A stretch of 15,270 nt of DNA from Cyanobacteria bacterium OH_PDB_112 (GTDB taxonomy: Bacteria > Cyanobacteriota > Vampirovibrionia > Gastranaerophilales > CAJFVJ01): positions 1 through 15,270 of the forward strand of contig JAEWLZ010000169.1 in assembly GCA_023457295.1 (NCBI GenBank), written 5' to 3'. Below, in pieces: positions 7,367 to 14,253 of this stretch (positions within the stretch are counted from its first letter, which is position 1; the number at the start of each line of letters is the position of its first letter). The notes beneath the pieces are model-generated. The model did no database searches. It was given only the letters and a program-made list of their open reading frames with translations, and had not been told where the DNA came from. A program made the translations under genes and the position numbers.

Positions 7367-7762
7367 ATGAATACAGATCCAATAGCAGATATGTTAACAA
7401 GAATCAGAAATGCTAACATGGTTAGCCATTCTGATGTTGAGATGCCATCATCTAAATTAAAAGTAGAATTGGCAAAGCTTTTAAAGTCTGAAGGTTACAT
7501 TACAGACTTTGAAGAAAAAGAAAACGGTAAATTTAAAACTCTAAGAGTTGTTTTGAAATATGATGAATCAGGAAAACCTGTTATAGAAAATTTGAAAAGA
7601 GTTTCTAAGCCTGGTTTGAGAGTTTATTTAAAATCAAAACATTTACCAAAAATCTTAGATGGCGCAGGAGTCGCTATCGTCAGTACTAGCAAGGGACTTT
7701 TGACCGATAGAAAAGCAAGAAAAGAAAAAATCGGCGGCGAAGTTCTATGCTATGTTTGGTAG
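7367..7762 (+). CDS. rpsH: 30S ribosomal protein S8
   Basis: S8 binds the 16S central domain and in E. coli represses the spc operon. The 131-residue product begins NTDPIADMLTRIRNANMVSH and ends with the conserved block GLRVYLKSKHLPKILDGAGVAIVSTSKGLLTDRKARKEKIGGEVLCYVW, where the STSKGLLTD signature (about 106-114) is intact. AAGGA at 7355-7359 precedes the ATG. A 59-nt gap after rpsN contains a small 5-bp hairpin at 7316-7327; an S8-binding operator was not identified. Confidence 0.97.
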   Translation: MNTDPIADMLTRIRNANMVSHSDVEMPSSKLKVELAKLLKSEGYITDFEEKENGKFKTLRVVLKYDESGKPVIENLKRVSKPGLRVYLKSKHLPKILDGAGVAIVSTSKGLLTDRKARKEKIGGEVLCYVW

Positions 7763-7794
7763 TTAAGTAAAAAAGTAATTGGAGACAAATAAAA

Positions 7795-8337
7795 ATGTCC
7801 AGAATAGGTAAACAACCTGTCGAAATCCCTCAGGGAGTAGAAGTAACTATTTCAGATAATGTGGTAACCGCAAAAGGGCCCTTAGGAACTGAAACAGTTT
7901 CAATTCGTCCTGAAATCGTTTTGACAAAGGAAGATAATAAAATAGTAGTAACAAGAGAATCTGATGACCGTAAAGCAAGAGCATTACATGGTCTTAGCAG
8001 AACTCTTATAAATAATGCCGTAGTTGGAGTAAAAGACGGTTTTACTAAAAAACTTGAAATTCAAGGTGTAGGTTACCGTGTAGCAAAAGAAGGTAATACT
8101 TTAAACTTGCAATTGGGTTATTCTCACCCTGTTAAAGTTGAAGCTCCTGCCGGTATAGAATTTATTGTAGAAGGTAATAATAAAATTACTGTTAAAGGTC
8201 CTAATAAACAGGCAGTTGGTGATGTTGCAGCTGAAATCAGAGGCAAAAGACCACCTGAAGTTTATAAAGGAAAAGGTATTAGATACGAAGGTGAACGTAT
8301 CAGAAGAAAAGCCGGAAAAGCCGGTAAGAAAAAGTGA
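7795..8337 (+). CDS. rplF: 50S ribosomal protein L6
   Basis: L6 lies near the sarcin-ricin loop and the factor-binding region of the 50S subunit. The 180-residue product has SRIGKQPVEIPQGVEVTI at the start, two repeated alpha/beta domains (about 1-82 and 83-180), GVGYRVAKEGNTLNLQLGYSHPV in the second, and the C-terminal GKRPPEVYKGKGIRYEGERIRRKAGKAGKK signature. GGAG at 7781-7784 precedes the ATG. A 92-nt spacer with short repeats separates it from rplR, wider than most gaps in the operon. Confidence 0.97.
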   Translation: MSRIGKQPVEIPQGVEVTISDNVVTAKGPLGTETVSIRPEIVLTKEDNKIVVTRESDDRKARALHGLSRTLINNAVVGVKDGFTKKLEIQGVGYRVAKEGNTLNLQLGYSHPVKVEAPAGIEFIVEGNNKITVKGPNKQAVGDVAAEIRGKRPPEVYKGKGIRYEGERIRRKAGKAGKKK

Positions 8338-8429
8338 TAATAAAGTAGCCCATATAAAGCGGGAAAGATGCTTAAAAATAGCTTAAAAATGCTTTCCAAA
8401 ATAAAAGGCTTAGGTGAAAGGACAAAAAA

Positions 8430-8786
8430 ATGATTAAACAACAAAATAAAAAAGAACTTACAAGAAAAAAACACAGAAGAATCAGAAATAAAATTACAGG
8501 AACTTCTGAATGCCCAAGATTGGCGGTTTACAAATCTGGCAAACACATTTATGCTCAAATCATTGATGACACAAAAGGTGTTACTTTGGTTGCAGCTTCT
8601 TCGCTTGCTCTAAAATCAGATAAAATCGCAGATACCGAAATTGCTCAAAAAGTTGGAGAAGAAATAGCAAAAGCCGCTAAAAAAGCTAAAATCGAAGATG
8701 TGGTTTTTGATAGAGGCGGATTTGTTTATCACGGCAAAATAGCTGCTTTGGCAGATGCCGCAAGAGAAGGCGGATTAAATTTCTAA
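8430..8786 (+). CDS. rplR: 50S ribosomal protein L18
   Basis: L18 binds 5S rRNA in the central protuberance. The 118-residue product has the basic N-terminus (KKHRRIRNKITGTSECPRLAVYKSGKHIYAQIIDD, about 14-48) and the C-terminal VVFDRGGFVYHGKIAALADAAREGGLNF, both canonical and complete. AAAGGA at 8417-8422 precedes the ATG at 8430. It is the last gene of the operon: an intrinsic terminator follows 26 nt after the stop, in place of the expected rpsE. Confidence 0.97.
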   Translation: MIKQQNKKELTRKKHRRIRNKITGTSECPRLAVYKSGKHIYAQIIDDTKGVTLVAASSLALKSDKIADTEIAQKVGEEIAKAAKKAKIEDVVFDRGGFVYHGKIAALADAAREGGLNF

Positions 8787-8812
8787 TTTTTGATTTTAAA
8801 ATATAAATTTTA

Positions 8813-8848
8813 AAAAAGGTTTATCTTTCCAGGTAAACCTTTTTAGTT
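8813..8848 (+). terminator. Intrinsic terminator after rplR
   Basis: A perfect 11-bp stem pairs AAAAAGGTTTA (8813-8823) with TAAACCTTTTT (8834-8844) around a 10-nt loop. The 3' arm ends in five Ts, followed by AGTTT. It lies just past the rplR stop and closes the ribosomal-protein transcript. Confidence 0.85.
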
Positions 8849-8978
8849 TATAAATGTTTCAACATGTTAAAAATTACCTGCCTACATGGGCTATTTTTAA
8901 ACAAATTTGGCAATTTTTTCATTCGTTTTGTTTTTATATATATAAGGTTATTTCTAAGTAAAGTTAAGGTAGTACAAG

Positions 8979-9860
8979 TTGAGTGTAAATTTCTATACTG
9001 ACAATAGTTTCGGACAATATCCGCAATTAGAAAAAGACATTAAAAATGTTAAATCTAAAGTTGCGGGTTCTGAATCTTTAGACCAAAAAATTGAAAAAAC
9101 TCTTCTTTGTGCTGTTCCAATGTTTAGACGAGTATCTTCTTTTGATGAAAAAATTGAAAATAATGATATTCTTCCTGCCGTTGGGCTTGTTAGCTTGGCG
9201 GTTATAAATGCGCCTGAAGATTTGAATGACCTTAAAGACGGATGGAATCATGCAAAAAGTCTTGTAACAAACCATAAATACATTCAAAAGTATGATCACG
9301 GTAAAACTCAGCATAACTTTTCATTTTTACGTAATACATTACTTGAAAAATGGATGGATAAAACTAAAAATGAAAAAGTAAGAAATGTTTTATTTAAATT
9401 AGATAGAAATGATAATGTAATTTATGACACAAAATTTGGTGAAAAAGTTGTAAAATTTTTAGGCATAACAGAAGGGGAACCTTTGCCTACAACAATGAAA
9501 GATGACTTTGGTGACGATGTCAGCCTAAGAGAAATAAAAGCCAAAAATATTTTTGGTGAATTAACAGCTAGAGCCATGAAACGTACAACTATTTTGGGTG
9601 TGGCAGCGCTTTCTATTCTTGAATTACCTAAAATATTTAAAGCAACAGGAAAAGGTAAAAATATCGAAGAACAAGCAGATAGTACAATTCAACAAACTGT
9701 AAAATCAGGTATAAATGTTGCAACTATTACAGCCGGTATAGGGTATGGCGGTGCAATTGGCGCAAAACACGGTAAAGCTATCGGCTCGCTTGTCGGTATG
9801 GGGTTAGGTGCAGTATTTGGAGCATTAATTTCAAATAAAGTTCAAGAATTAGTTAATTAA
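8979..9860 (+). CDS. Uncharacterised protein with C-terminal glycine zipper
   Basis: I do not recognise this 293-residue protein. It starts at TTG 8979, with AAGG about 9 nt upstream; no better in-frame start was seen. There is no N-terminal signal peptide. The first 60 residues are polar and charged. Hydrophobic stretches lie at about 64-78, 203-220 (ending in ILELPKIF) and 245-284. The last contains Gly253, 257, 261, 265, 269, 273, 277 and 281, eight glycines at exact four-residue spacing. Such zippers pack helices in membranes or oligomers. A polar, Lys/Asp-rich middle (about 80-190) separates the hydrophobic parts. The gene follows the rplR terminator, so it is probably transcribed separately. 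Codon use resembles its neighbours. It may be a lineage-restricted family; function unknown. Confidence 0.8.
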   Translation: MSVNFYTDNSFGQYPQLEKDIKNVKSKVAGSESLDQKIEKTLLCAVPMFRRVSSFDEKIENNDILPAVGLVSLAVINAPEDLNDLKDGWNHAKSLVTNHKYIQKYDHGKTQHNFSFLRNTLLEKWMDKTKNEKVRNVLFKLDRNDNVIYDTKFGEKVVKFLGITEGEPLPTTMKDDFGDDVSLREIKAKNIFGELTARAMKRTTILGVAALSILELPKIFKATGKGKNIEEQADSTIQQTVKSGINVATITAGIGYGGAIGAKHGKAIGSLVGMGLGAVFGALISNKVQELVN

Positions 9861-9861
9861 A

Positions 9862-10179
9862 TTAAAAAACCCATTTACTCACAATTCTAACAGCTTTAGA
9901 TAAGCGTGATTGAGGGTATATTTGTGGATTTTTTTTAAAGGCCTCTTCTATTTTTGCTTTATTCTTAGGTCCATCACCATTTTGCAAATAAAAATCTCTG
10001 TTTAATCCTTTTAAGACCACGTCACCAACACCATCTTGGTCTCTTATCAAGGATCTTAAATCACTTTCGGTTAAAAGCATACCAAAAGTGGTACTAGTAT
10101 CAGCATTGTTTTTTCTGATATTTAAAACATTTGAAGTATTTGAAACACGTGGATTTACAGTAATTGCTCTTGTTATCAT
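9862..10179 (-). CDS. Small uncharacterised protein
   Basis: This 105-residue product is not recognised. Its ATG (10177-10179 on the plus-strand numbering) has AGGAG at 10189-10193, spaced 9 nt, so it is very likely translated. The first 30 residues are Asn/Thr/Ser-rich and probably unstructured. A folded part may lie at about 32-62, containing FGMLLTESDLRSLIRDQDGVGDVVLKGLNRDFYL, followed by a basic C-terminus with KAVRIVSKWVF. No signal peptide or membrane helix is seen. It converges on the glycine-zipper gene with only one base between the stop codons and no terminator between them. Three TGACTG-type half-sites lie upstream. Confidence 0.7.
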   Translation of the reverse strand: MITRAITVNPRVSNTSNVLNIRKNNADTSTTFGMLLTESDLRSLIRDQDGVGDVVLKGLNRDFYLQNGDGPKNKAKIEEAFKKNPQIYPQSRLSKAVRIVSKWVF

Positions 10180-10210
10180 TTTACCAGACTCCTACATTCC
10201 TTAAGAATTA

Positions 10211-10249
10211 TGACTGAAACTTGTCAGTCAAGAATCTAAACCCTGACTG
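10211..10249. promoter_or_regulatory. TGACTG half-site cluster, possible operator
   Basis: TGACTG occurs at 10211-10216 and 10244-10249, and its inverse CAGTCA at 10225-10230, so the first two can form a hairpin or a palindromic site with an 8-nt spacer. They lie 32-70 nt upstream of the 105-residue minus-strand gene. I see no clean promoter there, so a regulatory role is a guess. Confidence 0.25.
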
Positions 10250-10292
10250 TAACTATTTTAAATCATGTCAAAAGAAAAATTGCTACTTTGTT

Positions 10293-10320
10293 AAAAAAAA
10301 TTTACAAAAATCATTTGCAA
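10293..10320 (-). terminator. Weak intrinsic terminator after the metallo-hydrolase gene
   Basis: Read on the minus strand, TTGCAAA (10320-10314) pairs with TTTGTAA (10308-10302) across a 5-nt loop with one G-U pair, followed by A and eight Ts. The stem is AT-rich and weak, but it lies only 8 nt past the stop codon. Confidence 0.4.
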
Positions 10321-10328
10321 GTATTAAT

Positions 10329-10964
10329 TTAAGCTATGGGTTTTCTGCCAAAGAAAGGATTTTCAAGCTTTTCTTTATCCAAAGAAGTAGAAGGTCCATG
10401 CCCGGGATAAATTGTATAATCACCTTCAAGAGTGAATAATTTTTGAGTAATAGATTTTTCAAGTTCGGAGTAATCTCCGCCGTAGAGGTCTGTTCTGCCG
10501 ACAGAGTGAAGAAAGAGTGTATCTCCTGAGAAAATTTTATCTTCAACCAAAAAGCACATGCCTCCTTTTGTGTGTCCCGGAGTATGGATGGCTTTTATTT
10601 GAGAATCACCTATTTTTATAATTTCTCCGTCTTCAATAAAACCCTCAACGGTCGGTTCTTCTTGTGCGGGCATGCCAAACATTTGAAGCTGCTGTTTCAT
10701 TTTATTCACCATTTCGGCATCATCTTTGTGAATCAAAACCTTTGTGCCAAGATTTTTTTGAAAATCATAACATCCTCCAATATGGTCAAAATGACCATGA
10801 GTTAAAAGGATTTTTTCAAGAATTGCATTATTTTCATTAAGAAGAGACTTTACTTTTTCAAAAGCTCCTGATGCGTCTATAAGTACAGCTTTTTTTGTTG
10901 ATTCGTCAATAAGAAGATAATTATTTGCTTCATAAGGTCCTGCTGTAAATTGTTTTAGTATCAT
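10329..10964 (-). CDS. Metallo-beta-lactamase-fold hydrolase, YcbL/glyoxalase II-like
   Basis: The 211-residue protein is a single MBL-fold domain, the size of E. coli YcbL (a type II glyoxalase II) and without the C-terminal helical domain of classical GloB. All metal ligands are visible: THGHFDH at 55-61 (His56, His58, Asp60, His61), His131 in HTPGHTKG, Asp148 in SGDT, and His189 in PGHG. The likely reaction is thioester hydrolysis of the S-lactoylglutathione type, but the natural substrate cannot be read from sequence, and glutathione may be absent in this organism. It is cytoplasmic, with no signal peptide. GGAG stands about 7 nt before the ATG. It is transcribed divergently from rsgA. 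Confidence 0.88.
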   Translation of the reverse strand: MILKQFTAGPYEANNYLLIDESTKKAVLIDASGAFEKVKSLLNENNAILEKILLTHGHFDHIGGCYDFQKNLGTKVLIHKDDAEMVNKMKQQLQMFGMPAQEEPTVEGFIEDGEIIKIGDSQIKAIHTPGHTKGGMCFLVEDKIFSGDTLFLHSVGRTDLYGGDYSELEKSITQKLFTLEGDYTIYPGHGPSTSLDKEKLENPFFGRKPIA

Positions 10965-10997
10965 GAAAATTCTCCGAGATTAGATATCTTACGAAAA

Positions 10998-11026
10998 ATA
11001 ATACTATCAATTAACCCTACTGTCTA
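10998..11026 (-). promoter_or_regulatory. Promoter of the metallo-hydrolase gene
   Basis: On the minus strand, TAGACA (11026-11021) and TATTAT (11003-10998) are spaced 17 nt, each 5/6 to the sigma-70 consensus. The predicted start near 10991 leaves a leader of about 27 nt. Confidence 0.5.
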
Positions 11027-11030
11027 ATTG

Positions 11031-11060
11031 TTTAAATGTTATTTAATTCTAAAATATAAT
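11031..11060 (+). promoter_or_regulatory. Orphan plus-strand promoter ahead of a terminator
   Basis: A perfect TATAAT (11055-11060) is preceded at 18 nt by TTTAAA (11031-11036, 4/6). Transcription would begin near 11067 and meet the terminator ending at about 11131, giving an RNA of about 65 nt with no ORF. Because the region is AT-rich, a chance match is possible. Confidence 0.35.
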
Positions 11061-11102
11061 TAATCTTTTTCATACTTCCAGCTATTCTTAATTCGAAAGC
11101 TT

Positions 11103-11131
11103 AGACCTTATTCTTATGAGGTCTTTTTTTT
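11103..11131 (+). terminator. Intrinsic terminator between divergent genes
   Basis: AGACCT (11103-11108) pairs with AGGTCT (11119-11124); the stem extends by three more pairs, including a wobble, to a 4-nt loop and is followed by a run of about eight Ts. It reads only on the plus strand; the opposite strand has no T tract. No plus-strand gene ends here, so it serves a small RNA or acts as a leader attenuator of rsgA. Confidence 0.7.
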
Positions 11132-11140
11132 GCGAAAAAC

Positions 11141-11169
11141 TTGCTCTTTATCGGGGTATTCGTTATCAT
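11141..11169 (+). promoter_or_regulatory. Probable promoter of rsgA
   Basis: TTGCTC (11141-11146) and TATCAT (11164-11169, 5/6) are spaced 17 nt, just downstream of the terminator. The predicted start near 11176 leaves a leader of about 23 nt containing AAGGTGA. Confidence 0.45.
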
Positions 11170-11198
11170 GGAACTATCATTTTAATTAAGGTGAAAAT

Positions 11199-12224
11199 TT
11201 GCTTGGATTAGTTACGAAAATTTTTTCAGATTTTTATTATGTTAAAGTCGAAAACACGACTTTTGAATGTAAGGTCAGAGAAATTCTTAAAAAAACCGAT
11301 ATTTCAGTACTGGTGGGTGATAAAGTTCGCTTAGAAGAAATAGATAAAAATTCAAAACAAGCGGCGATTGTTGAAGTTTTGCCTAGAAAAAATTCAATTT
11401 CGCGTCCCGCGACAGCCAATATTGATAAAGTTATTATAGTTGCGGCATTAAAAGAGCCTGAATTCGATTATATTCAGCTGAATCGTTATTTGTCATTTGC
11501 AAAGCTTCATAATATTGAGGCGGTTATTTGTGTAAATAAAGACGACCTTGCTTCAAATAACAGTGCTAAAGAGCATATAGAACAAATTTACAGTAATTTG
11601 TCATACGAAGTTATTTTTACATCCGCTAAAGAAAAAAAAGGAATTGAAAGACTTGAAGAAATTTTGGTATCAGGAATATGTGTTTTGTGCGGTCAATCGG
11701 GAGTGGGTAAATCCAGTCTTTTAAATGCGATTTTGCCCGGGCTTAATTTAAGGACAAAAGAAGTGAGCTTAAAAACCCTAAAAGGGACTCATACCACAAG
11801 ACATACAGAGCTTATGGAAATACCTTTGCCTGATGGAAAAACTGCTCAAGTAGCTGATACTCCGGGATTTAGTAATCTTAAATTCGATATGGTTGATCCT
11901 TGTGATATTGATAAACTTTTTGATGAAATTTTTGAGTTAAGTTCGGGCTGTAAATTTAATGATTGTCTGCATATTGAAGAGGAAGGATGCAATGTTCTCG
12001 CAAACTTGGATATTTTGCCGTCTTATCGTTATGAAAGTTATCGTACTTTTTTGCAGGAAGCTCTTGATGCAAAAGAAATTATAAGTGCAATGAGCAAAAA
12101 AAATGAAGGGAAGGTAAAATTTTCGGGAGGCAAAAAACTTGCTAAAATAAGTGCACAAAAACGTGAGGAATCTCGACGAAAATCTCGCCAGAATATTAGG
12201 AATTTTGAGTCAGAGGAAGAATAA
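11199..12224 (+). CDS. rsgA: Ribosome small-subunit-dependent GTPase A
   Basis: RsgA (YjeQ) is a circularly permuted GTPase that checks late 30S maturation. The 341-residue product has the three expected parts: an OB-fold (about 1-68); the GTPase core in permuted order, with G4 NKDD at 113-116, the P-loop GQSGVGKS at 165-172, GTHTTRH at 196-202 and DTPG at 220-223; and a zinc domain with Cys251, Cys256, His258 and Cys264. The tail is strongly basic. The start is TTG at 11199, preceded by AAGGTGA with a short 4-nt gap; GLVTKIFSDFYYV right after it matches the family N-terminus. The stop abuts the next ATG exactly. Confidence 0.95.
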   Translation: MLGLVTKIFSDFYYVKVENTTFECKVREILKKTDISVLVGDKVRLEEIDKNSKQAAIVEVLPRKNSISRPATANIDKVIIVAALKEPEFDYIQLNRYLSFAKLHNIEAVICVNKDDLASNNSAKEHIEQIYSNLSYEVIFTSAKEKKGIERLEEILVSGICVLCGQSGVGKSSLLNAILPGLNLRTKEVSLKTLKGTHTTRHTELMEIPLPDGKTAQVADTPGFSNLKFDMVDPCDIDKLFDEIFELSSGCKFNDCLHIEEEGCNVLANLDILPSYRYESYRTFLQEALDAKEIISAMSKKNEGKVKFSGGKKLAKISAQKREESRRKSRQNIRNFESEEE

Positions 12225-13100
12225 ATGGAAAATTTGGATAAGCATAAAAAGATAATAGATGAGCATTTGGATAAATATTTGGAGATAAAATATCCTGAAA
12301 GAATTTGGGAAGCTATGAGATATAGTGTTTTAGCTGAAGGTAAAAGACTTCGCCCTGTTTTAACACTCGAAGCTTGTAGAGTTTGCGGAGGAGATATTGC
12401 AAAAGCTATTCCGACGGCTTGCGCCATAGAAATGCTACATGCTCAAAGTTTAATCCATGATGATTTGCCATGCATGGATGATGATAATTTACGCAGAGGA
12501 AGACCTACTAACCATAAAGCTTTTGATGAGGCTACCGCTGTTTTGGCGGGTGATGCTTTATTGAGCTTTGCTCCTGAGGTGATTATTCGTCAAACGCCAG
12601 ACAATGTATCCGATAAAATAAAATTGGAAGTACTAGAGGCTTTTCTTGTGGCGGCAGGTGCTCATAAACTTATTGCCGGGCAAATAGTTGATATCCAATC
12701 TGAAGGAAAAAAAATTGATAAAGAGACTCTTGATTTTATTCACAAAAATAAAACGTCTGCTTTGTTTGAGTTGTCTTTATTTTGTGGCGCAAAATTAGCA
12801 GGGGCTTCGCAGGAAAAAATAGATATTTTGCAAAAATATGCGAAAAATTTTGGTTTGGCGTTTCAAATTTATGACGATATTATTGATATAATTGCCACAA
12901 CTGAAGAACTCGGTAAAACCGCAGGAAAAGATGAGCAAGCAGAAAAAACTACTTATCCTGTACTTTACGGGCTTGAAGAATCCAAAAATAAAGTAATCGA
13001 GCTTTGTTTTGAGGCAAAAGAAGCTATTTTAAGCAATGGACTTGAATCTTCGCTTCTTAGCGGTATACTGGAAATAATAGAAAATAGGATAAAAAATTAA
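12225..13100 (+). CDS. Polyprenyl diphosphate synthase (FPP/GGPP type)
   Basis: This is a trans-isoprenyl diphosphate synthase of the IspA/CrtE group, 291 residues. The first Asp-rich motif is DDLPCMD at 79-85, with the two-residue insert typical of bacterial FPP and type II GGPP synthases; RRGRPTNHK follows. The second is DDIID at 217-221. GQIVDIQSEG (152-161) and KT at 176-177 are also conserved. It condenses isopentenyl diphosphate with allylic diphosphates in the cytoplasm. Product length cannot be fixed: the residue five before the first motif is Gln74, where E. coli IspA has Tyr and cyanobacterial CrtE has Met. It starts at the base after the rsgA stop and overlaps the next gene by one base. 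Confidence 0.9.
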   Translation: MENLDKHKKIIDEHLDKYLEIKYPERIWEAMRYSVLAEGKRLRPVLTLEACRVCGGDIAKAIPTACAIEMLHAQSLIHDDLPCMDDDNLRRGRPTNHKAFDEATAVLAGDALLSFAPEVIIRQTPDNVSDKIKLEVLEAFLVAAGAHKLIAGQIVDIQSEGKKIDKETLDFIHKNKTSALFELSLFCGAKLAGASQEKIDILQKYAKNFGLAFQIYDDIIDIIATTEELGKTAGKDEQAEKTTYPVLYGLEESKNKVIELCFEAKEAILSNGLESSLLSGILEIIENRIKN

Positions 13101-13543
13101 TGTCACAAATACATAATACCGGATATGAAATCTTAACAGCGGCTTTTATGGCGGCAATGGCGGCACAATCTACCAAGGTGTTGACATATATAGTTACTCA
13201 TAGGAGTATTAATTTTAAAATTTTTACTACAACAGGCGGAATGCCAAGCAGCCATAGTGCTTTTGTTATAGCTATGGCAACGTCAACCGGATTGATTGAT
13301 GGCTTTATGTCTACTACTTTTGCGCTTGCAATGGGTTTTGCTCTTGTCGTTATGTATGATGCGGCAGGTTTGCGCCGTGCGGCAGGAAAAATGGCTGCTA
13401 CTTTAAACAAAATCGTTGATCATGTTTATGATGTTCCTACCTCTGAAAAATTAAAAGAACTTTTGGGACACACGCCGGTTGAAGTTTTTATAGGTGCGAT
13501 TTTAGGTATTTTTGTTGGGTCTTTTGTTCATAAATATTTTTAA
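13100..13543 (+). CDS. Divergent PAP2 (DUF212/YuiD-like) membrane protein
   Basis: The 147-residue protein is a DUF212 member, described as a divergent PAP2 phosphatase relative. Signature blocks are GGMPSSHSAF (46-55, with His52), YDAAGLRRAAGK (86-97) and LGHTPVEVFIGAILGIFVG (122-140). Hydrophobic segments at about 8-22, 54-66, 70-86 and 126-143 suggest an integral membrane protein. By analogy with PAP2 enzymes it may act on a lipid or polyprenyl phosphate, but activity of this family is not established. AGGA at 13087-13090 precedes the ATG at 13100, which overlaps the prenyl synthase stop (TAATG). Its stop overlaps that of the convergent gene by 4 bases. Confidence 0.88.
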   Translation: MSQIHNTGYEILTAAFMAAMAAQSTKVLTYIVTHRSINFKIFTTTGGMPSSHSAFVIAMATSTGLIDGFMSTTFALAMGFALVVMYDAAGLRRAAGKMAATLNKIVDHVYDVPTSEKLKELLGHTPVEVFIGAILGIFVGSFVHKYF

Positions 13544-14229
13544 AAATCAGATATACAAAATTTTATTGTTGCAAAATTATTGTTGTCTTGTTCCAATAAA
13601 AGATTACTGTTTATTATATTTAAAAGTTTTTTTGCAAAAAACAAATCCATATTTACGCAAAGATTTTCTTGCATTTCATTTAGGTCAATAGTATTTTCTT
13701 CTTTTTTATTGTCAATTGAAGAAACTGTGGAATTGGTTTTAATTTCATAGCAAATTTTATCTTTAAACTTATATATATTTATAAAAATAACGCCATTTTG
13801 GGGCGCTATTCTGATAATATGGTTTAAAATACTGTATAAAATTTGAGTAAATATTTTGTGGTCATTTTTTATTTTAAAATCGGACATATTTGCCTGTATT
13901 TTTATATTTTTCTTTTTTATAATCGCATCAAAAGAACTCATTATTTCGCAAGAAAGTTCTTTTAAGCAAAAATAATCTGTTGTTTTTTGATAATTTTGGG
14001 AAACAAAACGAGAAAAATTTGAAATATTATTAATTAATTCCAACATTTTTTCACTACTCGTTAGAACATTTCCTATAAAGTTAAGAGATTCTTCATTATT
14101 GCAATTATTTTTAATTATTTCAGAAAACCCTATAATAGAGGTTAAGGAATCTTTAAATTCGAAAGAAACTTTATCTATAAGCTCCAGTTGAAATTTTTCG
14201 CTATCGTAAAGTTTTTTTGATGAAACCAT
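13540..14229 (-). CDS. Degenerate histidine-kinase-like protein (pseudokinase)
   Basis: The 229-residue protein resembles the HisKA plus HATPase_c core of sensor kinases but has no sensor or membrane segment. The H-box equivalent, at 22-31, reads SFEFKDSLTS followed by IIGFSEII; the usual SHELRTPLTS has Phe23 in place of the phosphorylated His. The N-box region (129-143) has His137 where the Mg-binding Asn is expected. The glycine-rich G1 and G2 boxes are missing: residues 163-195 are Ser/Asn/Glu-rich, and VNMDLFFAKKLLNII stands where GLGLAIxKKLVE would be. ATP use and phosphotransfer therefore look unlikely. The fold could serve as a dimerising scaffold or partner of a response regulator. 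AGAGGA lies upstream of the ATG (14227-14229). It is divergent from gmk. Confidence 0.75.
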   Translation of the reverse strand: MVSSKKLYDSEKFQLELIDKVSFEFKDSLTSIIGFSEIIKNNCNNEESLNFIGNVLTSSEKMLELINNISNFSRFVSQNYQKTTDYFCLKELSCEIMSSFDAIIKKKNIKIQANMSDFKIKNDHKIFTQILYSILNHIIRIAPQNGVIFINIYKFKDKICYEIKTNSTVSSIDNKKEENTIDLNEMQENLCVNMDLFFAKKLLNIINSNLLLEQDNNNFATIKFCISDF

Positions 14230-14253
14230 TACTTCCTCTTCCAGGGTTTAAAA

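Noticed and set aside
10221..10439. 72-codon plus-strand ORF ahead of and inside the metallo-hydrolase gene
   Set aside because: Half of it is antisense to a well-supported gene and the rest is low-complexity AT-rich spacer.
12038..12427. 129-codon minus-strand ORF across the rsgA and prenyl synthase junction
   Set aside because: It is antisense to two confidently identified genes and has no recognisable motifs.
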